A stretch of 64,000 nucleotides of DNA from Sodiomyces alkalinus F11 (Eukaryota > Ascomycota > Sordariomycetes > Glomerellales > Plectosphaerellaceae). This document shows, in pieces, positions 57,265-64,000 of this stretch (positions are counted from its first letter, which is position 1; each line of letters begins with the position of its first letter). Position numbers and translations under genes: made by a program. The stretch lies in the NCBI RefSeq assembly GCF_003711515.1, contig NW_021167092.1, positions 425,073 through 489,072 on the forward strand, in the 5' to 3' direction. Below the pieces are notes generated by a model. That model saw only the letters and a program-made list of their open reading frames with translations. It was not told where the DNA came from and searched no databases.

Positions 57265-57465
57265 CTTAACCACCGCTTATTCGAGAAGTAACTAATAGTA
57301 AAGAATAGGAAGTTAAGGAAATCCTCTACGCGAGGACGAAGAGGCGAGGTAGGGGATTAAGACGTGAAGTACTAGTGCGATAGGTAGGATACTATAAGCC
57401 TATATAGGAACCTTTAGAACTATTAGCGTAAACGCGGGTACTCGACGAGTTTAAAGGGAAATTCG
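57265..57465 (+). pseudogene. Gypsy 4 chromodomain
   Basis: VKEILYARTKRRGRGLRREV then LVRQVGYYKPIQEPLELL (about 57,313-57,427): the W-E-V-E-x-I-L-D-A-R ... L-V-R-W-V-G-Y ... T-W-E-P-L pattern. Nearly the same domain as in gypsy 3. Confidence 0.85.
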
Positions 57466-57629
57466 GCTTAGTAGTAATAAATAATAGCCTATTAGATACC
57501 TTTGCGCTATTATAATATAGGAACTAATATATAAGCGATCGTATCGCGATAATTAAAAGGGAGTAAAGTCGGATTTAGTTTAGGCCGGATAAGCCCCGCG
57601 TTTTAGCTATACTTAATATAAGCCTAGAT

Positions 57630-59010
57630 TAATATCCTCGGCCTTAAAATCGCTATCCTCAGGATTATCGACTTCCGTAAAAGTCTTACCCTTATCGCCC
57701 CGCTATAGGTCAGAGTCCGTCTTTTTAACTTTATTAGTATCTTTATTATCGCCGTTATCGGGGATCACGACCGCGCTAGCGATAGTTATACCCGTAAGCG
57801 TAAAAGCCCGTTTACGCTCCGCGTATTATTAGAATTCGGAGATTATAACGTGAGCGCGACCGAGTATAAGTATCTCCCCAAGTAGCCGAGTATACTCCTT
57901 TAGCTTTATAAGACTAAGGCGTCTAAAGTCTTTATCCGATAATATTAACCCCGATAAAGGAGTAAGAGTAATAGGATAAGCGTTCTTTTCCGCTACGATA
58001 TTAGGAGGGACTAGGCCTAAAACTACTACTTTACCTATAACCTTATAAGGAGGAGATAAGGCTAGCTATTCCGCCCTAATAATAACCTCCTCTAAAAGCG
58101 ATACGTTTAGTCCTAATATTATCTTTTCTACGACTTCCGAGGGAGGAGAGAAGACTAGTATAACCACCTCGCTAGCGACCTTTAGTACCAGAGGAAGTAA
58201 GGCTAGTCTAACTACCTTATTAATAACTTTAGGAAGAGGTAATAAGGCTAACTATAGTATTACCGCTTCTTAGACCTCCTAGGGAGGAGAAGGGGCTAGC
58301 GCGATTACTGTGCCGGGAGCCTCCGCGGGATATATAGCTATAAGTGATATCGCCGTTATCGCTTCCCTAGCTATAAGGGTATCCTAGAACGCCGCGTAGG
58401 CGTTAAGATACGGTTCTTACTCCTAAAAGAAGAGTTAGCGATACTATCGCGACCTCTTAAGGGGGAGGAAGTCTTATAGGGGTGTTCTTATTATCGTCGC
58501 TAATAAGGGTAACCGTCTCGAATAACCTCTACGCGTAGTCTTTAAGGTACGTTAGGAGAGGAGTATACCGGTATATCTTCGTAGAGTATATATAGTATTT
58601 CTTCCCCCGATTAGTCTAGCTACGATAAAGGCGCTTATACTTCCTATTAGCGATATCGCGCGTGTAAGGGAGGCACGGCTTAGTATAAACACTACTAGGA
58701 GGGTATTTAGGAGGCCGATTACCCGCCGATTTCTTTTCTTTAGGCGGCGGCGAGGGCGATAACGTAAACTATTATACGGTTAGTATCGCCTTAAGACGTA
58801 AGAGCGTTATACCTATATTATTATTAGCGGTATACTTATTACGATTATTACCCTTATTATCGCCGGGGGCTAGCGCCGTCTATAAAAACGATATAAGTTA
58901 GTAAAGGATTCCTAATAAAAAGATCGCGAGCGAGAGACGGCTCACCTTAAACGGGGAACTCTTAAACTAGCCGAGTATTACTATTATTATCTAAGGATAG
59001 GCGATATTAA
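57630..59010 (-). pseudogene. Antisense accessory gene of gypsy 4, Cys-rich and spliced
   Basis: Exon 1 (about 59,008-58,946) begins near a group of ATA codons (from ATG) and ends FKSSPFK. The putative intron is 58,945-58,880. Exon 2 reads TALAPGDNKG onward, an Asn-rich then Pro/Lys-rich segment, P-C-L-P-C at 58,664-58,678, a further Cys, and C-x2-C-x4-C-x-C at 58,565-58,597 (all Tyr now). Later parts, in shifted frames, hold helical and acidic segments (KKTDSDL region near 57,690-57,720). Same position and orientation as in gypsy 1 and 3. Function unknown. Confidence 0.6.
58880..58945 (-). other. Putative fungal intron in the gypsy 4 antisense gene
   Basis: On the minus strand: AAG then GTGAGC at 58,945, CTAAC at 58,901-58,897, TATAG ending at 58,880; 66 nt, with 17 nt from branch A to AG. 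All three signals are canonical for ascomycetes and survived RIP. Phase 0. Confidence 0.65.
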
Positions 59011-59050
59011 AGGAATTATCGCTATAAGGAAGAAAAGCACGTATATAACC

Positions 59051-59076
59051 GTTATTACTATTATTATTATTATTAT
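59051..59076 (+). repeat. TTA triplet microsatellite
   Basis: About eight ATT/TTA units, in the 5' region of the antisense gene. Confidence 0.8.
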
Positions 59077-59326
59077 AGGTAGGGAGGGGAATAGAGGAAG
59101 AGAGGGCCTATAAGGAAAACGGGGCCGATATATCTACGGATAGTATCTGCGCGAGGGTGGCCTATATTACTATTTCGGGCACGTGAATAAAGGTTAATAT
59201 GCTACCTAAGATTTCTTTAATATCGAGGTAAGGGCGAGGTAAGATAAAAAGACGCGACTATTCTTTTATTACCGTGATATAAGGGGGAGCCGAACCACGA
59301 TAGTAACGCGCGGTTATATAACCCCC

Positions 59327-59344
59327 GGAGGGAGAGGGGGGGGA
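59327..59344 (+). promoter_or_regulatory. Gypsy 4 polypurine tract
   Basis: GGAGGGAGAGGGGGGGGA, four bases before the 3' LTR. Confidence 0.85.
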
Positions 59345-59347
59345 TAG

Positions 59348-59561
59348 TGTTACAGGTTAACACCGATATAGAGGATCCGGCTATACTCCGGATCTTCCTG
59401 ACTACGCGCTTAATTAGCGGACCTATATCGCTAAGTCATCGCTACCTTATAGCTAGCCTAGCGCTGTAGACTTTTCTCCCTTTCCTTTTTCCTTCCTTAG
59501 TTCTAGATAATCTATTATTACGACCTTACTTAGTGCCACGACCTATAACTAGTCGTTTATA
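59348..59561 (+). repeat. Gypsy 4 3' LTR, 214 bp
   Basis: Partner of 52,343-52,556. Confidence 0.95.
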
Positions 59562-59566
59562 TCTAG
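59562..59566. repeat. Target-site duplication of gypsy 4, right copy
   Basis: TCTAG, identical to 52,338-52,342; LINE D resumes after it. Confidence 0.85.
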
Positions 59567-61150
59567 TTCTGGCTTTACAGTTCCTACTACGGTACCTTAC
59601 TAGCCCCGCGGGGGACTATATAGGCGCTTATAGGGCCCGGTATCGGGGAGCCCTCCTATCCTTTAGTCCTGTTCGGGGGGCGCTTATAGCCCTTATAGAG
59701 GGGCCGGTCCTAGTCCTAGGTAATAATAATCGGGGGAAAGATCTACGGTTACCGTGGGTATACCGCTTTAGTCTAATAGGTAATATCGAAGTCCCTGGCT
59801 TAGTACTTATACGCTTCGTGAGTCTTCTTAGCCTTTTTCCTTAGTAGTCGGCAGGAGTCGTTAAAGGTATCGTGGTCTCTAGTATAGGCGGTATAGCGGC
59901 GGGGGCGGCTAGGCGCCGTAGTATTATAGTATCCTAGGCCTTATAGATATACCGATTCGGGCTTAGCGTAATAATAGTATACCCTTTTGATTATAGGGTA
60001 GCCGTTAGCCTTATAGCTAAAGTATAGGTATTTATAGCACCTTAGGGGGCTAAGGTTAGGATTATATAATTCGTAGATATAGCTGCCTCCCTCGAAGAGG
60101 AGGGTATTCCGAATAAGGCTTATTACCCCTTCCGGTAAAGCCGATTCGATAAGGAGAAGCGCTACCCTACCGGTACCGTGGCGGGGTACCCGTTATTATA
60201 CTCGGATAATTTTAGCCTTAAGGTTTATATCTTATAGGGAAGCTAGCGGGTCTTCTTCGGATAGGGCATTAAGGACCTCCTAAGGTATAGCCTTAGCCAG
60301 CGCGGGGTAGCTATATACGGCTAGGGTAGCTCCTTTACTAAAAGCCTTCTTAATCTATTATTCCTTATAGGTAGCCTACTATTATACCCTTTCGGTAAAT
60401 GTAAGGTAGATATCGCCGCTTAGTAGCTTCTATACTGCTATAGTATTATATCGGGTAGTCGTAGCGTTTATAGCTTAGATACTTTCTTTTAGGGTCCTGG
60501 CTTTAAGGGGCTAGTCTTTAGGGGAGGTTCCTTAGCGGGTAATTAGTTCCTGGTAGTGCTAGGCGGGGATTACTTTAGGGGGTGCGGGGTTCTATGGCGG
60601 TACCACTATAGGCGCCTAGCCTATAATATTAGGCTAGGTCTTTTTTATACCGCTTATTCCTTTACGGAGTTCCTCTCGGATAACGTATCGAATAGAAGCG
60701 TGCAGGTATACTAACGGTATCGTATCGGCGTCTTTACGGGTACTACGTATCGTAATAAGTTCCTCTACTAGCTTTATAACTTATTCGATTATATTCCCAT
60801 TAGCTAGTAAGGCCTAAATTTCTACCTTAATCTTAGTTACTCTTAGTTCCGGGGGACGCGGTAATCCTCTTTTAGTCTTATATCGGTTCCGCGCTATATC
60901 CTGCCACGGGTAGGGGGGGGGAGCGCTTATATTACGAAAAGTGGGTCCGTTACGAATTCTGTATAGTTAAGGTCGGGGTAACACTATCCCACGACTCTTC
61001 CGGCTATACTATAGCACCGGTATAGCGGTGCCGCTATAATAGTATTCCGGGAGGGAGGCAGTAGTTATAATCTCTATCCCAGTGGTTTTATCGATTTTAC
61101 TCTTATTACGCGCCCGTGGTTAATAGGCGTGACTATTATGCTGCACTATA
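59567..61150 (-). pseudogene. LINE D ORF1 with zinc knuckle
   Basis: A gag-like RNA-binding protein. The knuckle at 59,998-60,039 on the minus strand reads C-Y-K-Y-L-Y-F-S-Y-K-A-N-G-Y, i.e. C-x2-C-x4-H-x4-C with only the first Cys intact. It is close to the LINE C knuckle at 24,114-24,155. A second Cys/His block lies just left (about 59,930-59,995). The N-terminal part, to about 61,150, is Lys/Glu-rich and poorly readable. A stop-free plus-strand stretch at 59,533-59,844 is a shadow across the LTR/LINE junction. Confidence 0.65.
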
Positions 61151-61800
61151 TAAAATACGGTGGCAGCGTAAGGGTATAATATAATCGAGAGAAATACCGT
61201 TAAAGGCTATAAGCCGTAAACCGTAAATCCCTCCTTTACTAACCCTAGTACTAGTAACTTATTAAGTTATTACGTCAATCTTAAAGGCCCGATTCTGGAA
61301 GTATAAGAGCCCTCCCCTTCCTACTACTTAAAGCCCCTTTTTCTAATCTCTATTACTAATCGCTCTCTCTATTACTAATATTATACCCCTATTCCCCTGA
61401 CTATACCTATATATACTACCCTTAAACCTACTATACGTAAGTTCCTCGTTCGGAAAGAAAAAAACCAACACTATACCTATTACTAGAAGAGTAAGTTCAA
61501 GACACTAAGTTAACGGCGTTAAGAGCCCTAGTTCAAGACACTACATCAATAGCGTTAAGAGCCCCGCTAGAAAAACCCCTTAGAACGAAAAACGTAATAT
61601 TATAACGATAACGGCGATAATAACGATAAAAACCGGAAAATTCCGGGGATTCCCTAGTTTCGTTAGCCTAATTAAGCGATTACCGGCTACTACCTATAAA
61701 TGTTATTCTTCTTATAAGGGCTTTATCGGTAGATAGGCCCGTGAAGTCTACTCGTATATAGTAGTAAACAGATTATTTTAAAGAGAAGGAAAAGAGAAGA
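61151..61800. other. Spacer between LINE D and the 62-kb relic
   Basis: No gene seen. Contains the 36-bp tandem repeat at 61,494-61,565. Confidence 0.5.
61494..61565 (+). repeat. Two-copy tandem repeat, 36-bp unit
   Basis: AGTTCAAGACACTA starts each unit and GCGTTAAGAGCCC ends it; the middle differs at a few bases. Confidence 0.85.
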
Positions 61801-61949
61801 AGATAAGGCACGAAGCAGACCTCCTTTTATACTTACTTCCCCTAACCTTACTACCTATTTCCTAATTAGACCTATCACGAAGTTCTCCCGAAAAAGAGTA
61901 ATACCCTGGTTACTAGGGAACGTCGCTTCTTAGAAATCCCGTTTACCTA

Positions 61950-63290
61950 TTAGAGTTATAATATTTAGTTAATTAACTATCTAATTCCCTTCCCTATAAG
62001 CCACCTAGTAAGCCACGCACCTATCCTTACTACTTATTCCCCTAATTATAAAGCACTCTATTAAGTAAGTAACTTAGTTTCTAGGTTAGGGTCGCTTTTA
62101 TAATTACCTTCCTTAGGACCGTACTTCTTAAAGACCCGGCGCTAGACCTAAGCCCCTTTAGGGAGCGGAATAGTCTAGTAGATAACTATTTCCTCCCGGT
62201 TAGGTACCTCCTTAGCCTTACGAATATGATTATAATACCTATTCACCTCCTTCCTATACCGAGCTAAGAGTACTAGGATAAGACTAAGTAAGCTATTATA
62301 AGCCTTAGCGGTCTTACCGCTATAGGCCTAGCGTATCTAACGGGTAATCTCGTGGCCTATAGCAGTTATATTAACTAGGAAGATACCGGTCCGAGGCGAG
62401 TAGCTTAGGTGCTATTTATCGTTATAAAAGGACTAAGGTAGCACTAAGTTATTCTTAAGGAGGGGATTATAGTATTAAAGCCGGGGTGTTTATTATCGGG
62501 CTAGCTAATCTTATACTTAGCCTACTAGAACTCCTTATAAAGGCTATTGTCCCGGAATATATAAGTAGACTTATAGAATAGATAGTTAGCGTAATCGGGG
62601 AAGCGTGGATTCTACGGCAGGGAGACGCACTTATAAAATAGGTATATAATCTTATTATTAACCCGATCTATTATAGCTATCTAGCGTTCTTCGTAGCACT
62701 AGCAGGGCACCTTATTAACTATATTATATAGCTACACGATATGGGCCTTAGCGGCGTAAAGCCTTATCACGATCTTTATAATATACTCTTTTTAGGGACC
62801 CGCGAGGTCCTTAGCTATAAAGATACGATAACGAAATAAAGGCGTCTTAAAGAAGTCACGTATCTCCCTAAATAAAGCCTATTCTATATCCCGGTTAGTA
62901 ATATTTAATAAGGTATCCTAAAACCGGTTCGTAACGGTAAGCCGGGTATCTAGATCAACGACCGAAGATAGAAGATTAAGCTTAACGTATAAAACGCCGC
63001 CCTTACTAGCTACCTCGAACTAACTAATATAAGTATTAACCTTAGCACCGAAGTTAGTAAGCCCAAATTGGGGTAACCACGGGAAATAAGGAAGGAAAAC
63101 TTATAGTTATATCTATAGGCGTTACCTAAACGTTATACTTATTAAGCGTACCCCTTATTAGACGCGTCTTATACTAAAACCACGGAATAGGCTTAACGGA
63201 CTCTTACTTACCGACGGCCTTCTTACGTTTATATAGCTCCGCTTCGTTTAATACCCTAATTATATACTTAGAAGCTATAATACGTGCTTA
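61950..63290 (-). pseudogene. Unassigned Cys-rich coding relic (DUF3716-like layout)
   Basis: A degraded protein of at least 400 residues. From the right: KYIIRVLNEAELYKRKKAVG (about 63,200-63,260), PIPWFQYKTRLIRGTLNKYN (about 63,125-63,190) and DIEQALFREIRDFFKTPLFR (about 62,830-62,900). A Cys-rich block at 62,580-62,710 follows: P-C-x-C-Y, then L-F-Y-K-C-V, then Y-A-N-Y. Undoing RIP conceptually gives P-C-x2-C ... P-F-x2-C-V ... C-A-N-C, the kind of layout I recall for the fungal domain DUF3716. A basic helical C-terminus follows (62,240-62,330), then a frame change. It is not linked to pol here. It may be a RIPed host gene copy or mobile-element cargo. Confidence 0.4.
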
Positions 63291-64000
63291 AGAGGTTAAG
63301 AAGTTATTATAGCGATAGTGCTATTAGTAAAGATAACTATAGAAGTGGTAATATTACTTAGAAGAAGAGGAATAAAGAGCCGGGGATCCTATATCTTTTA
63401 TATTTAAGAGACTAATAAGTAAAGACGTTAACTATACGGCTTATAGCTTCTATAAATTAGAGGAGGCGTTACTAATAAAGTAATCACGACTATTTAACCT
63501 GCCTTTATACCTATTTATAGCTGCCTTCTTTTATTTCCCTTTATTATAGAATCACGACTCCGCCTATTACCTAATAATAAACGAAGAGCCTTATCCGATA
63601 TTTACTAGCTAATTATAGTAAGTGCCGAAGCTAGTTAGCTAATTATAGTAAGCGTTTCTAATATCGATTTCCTAATTTAGTACCTTCTGTTCGAGTTATA
63701 AAGGCTAGTTTTATTATAACTTAGGAAATAACCTCCTTTAACGACTAAAAGACCATTCAAGCTATTATTATAAGTTAAGGACTCCTACTTAAAGGAAAGG
63801 GCCTTTAGAAGAAATCCTCGGAGGATAAATAGAACCCTTTTTAGCCTTGATCCTAATCTTCCCCTTTAAAATATCCTTATAGACTCCGGCTTACCCGTCT
63901 TTTTCCTATTATATTTCACCCCTTTTTTACTATTTCGACCTCCCCGTTTCCCCCCCTCTTAAACGCCCTCCTTTTCTTTATTTTTATTTTTATAAGGAAC
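63291..64000. other. Right flank, no gene recognised
   Basis: A+T-rich. A near-tandem pair of TAGCTAATTATAGTAAG lies at about 63,607-63,653. A pyrimidine-rich end occupies 63,870-64,000. Confidence 0.4.

Larger units (their letters stand above)
52343..59561 (+). mobile_element. Gypsy 4: complete Ty3/gypsy chromovirus nested in LINE D
   Basis: 7.2 kb with 214-bp LTRs, perfect 5-bp TSD, gag with zinc knuckle, pol, chromodomain, a spliced antisense accessory gene and a polypurine tract before the 3' LTR. The nearest relative here is gypsy 3. Confidence 0.95.
48970..61150 (-). mobile_element. LINE D: non-LTR retrotransposon interrupted by gypsy 4
   Basis: ORF1 (59,567-61,150) and ORF2 (48,980-52,280) on the minus strand, separated by gypsy 4, which inserted close to the ORF1/ORF2 junction. 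Related to LINE C. G-rich runs and TGCCGC blocks survive; RIP is milder than in gypsy 3. Confidence 0.8.

Noticed and set aside
59533..59844. Plus-strand 103-codon frame across the gypsy 4 LTR end
   Set aside because: It spans the LTR/LINE D junction, so it cannot be an old gene; shadow of LINE D ORF1.
61950..63290. A functional host gene
   Set aside because: Frame broken by many TAA/TAG and at least one shift; only a relic can be supported.
1..64000. Telomere, centromere satellite, rDNA, tRNA genes or CRISPR array
   Set aside because: No TTAGGG arrays, no regular spaced repeats, no rRNA core sequences and no cloverleaf with A/B boxes that I could recognise.

Overview
The window looks like repeat heaven from a filamentous ascomycete. 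I found no intact host gene, rRNA, tRNA or CRISPR array. Nearly all of it is transposable elements mutated by RIP (repeat-induced point mutation, CpA to TpA on both strands). TpA is everywhere, CpA, TpG and ATG are scarce, and CpG is plentiful. Read through TAA/TAG stops (from CAA, CAG or TGG), the proteins are Ty1/copia, Ty3/gypsy and Tad1-like LINE proteins. Zinc-knuckle Cys/His have become Tyr, catalytic Asp has become Asn, and start Met has become Ile.

Layout. 0-3.3 kb: copia A (+). 4.0-7.2 kb: copia C (-) split by a 5'-truncated LINE A (-) with a 10-bp target-site duplication. 8.1-12.9 kb: 5'-truncated chromovirus gypsy 3 (-). 12.9-27.3 kb: copia B (+) split by LINE B (+, 13.96-18.87 kb) and LINE C (-, about 19-25.2 kb). 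27.5-29.3 kb: a gag/ORF1-like relic. 30-46.7 kb: gypsy 2 (+), whose gag is split by the complete chromovirus gypsy 1 (30,524-38,027, 537-bp LTRs); removing one TSD copy restores the gag frame. 41,210-41,219: ten Ns between two identical 1,809-bp blocks, almost certainly an assembly artefact. 49-61.1 kb: LINE D (-) split by the complete chromovirus gypsy 4 (52,343-59,561, 214-bp LTRs, TSD TCTAG). 61.8-63.4 kb: a degraded, unassigned Cys-rich gene on the minus strand.

Most interesting signal: three independent chromoviruses (gypsy 1, 3, 4) each carry, between the chromodomain and the 3' LTR, a gene on the strand opposite to gag-pol. It encodes a Cys-rich module, C-x2-C ... C-x2-C-x4-C-x-C, recognisable even though most Cys are now Tyr. 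A fourth copy of the module lies at 48.25-48.9 kb, and a differently spaced Cys-rich gene at 62.6 kb. In three of them a canonical short fungal intron joins otherwise discordant frames or opens the frame upstream. An intron in an antisense gene would survive retrotransposition because the sense genomic RNA does not splice it. I infer a retroelement-borne accessory gene family; no profile or database search was possible here.
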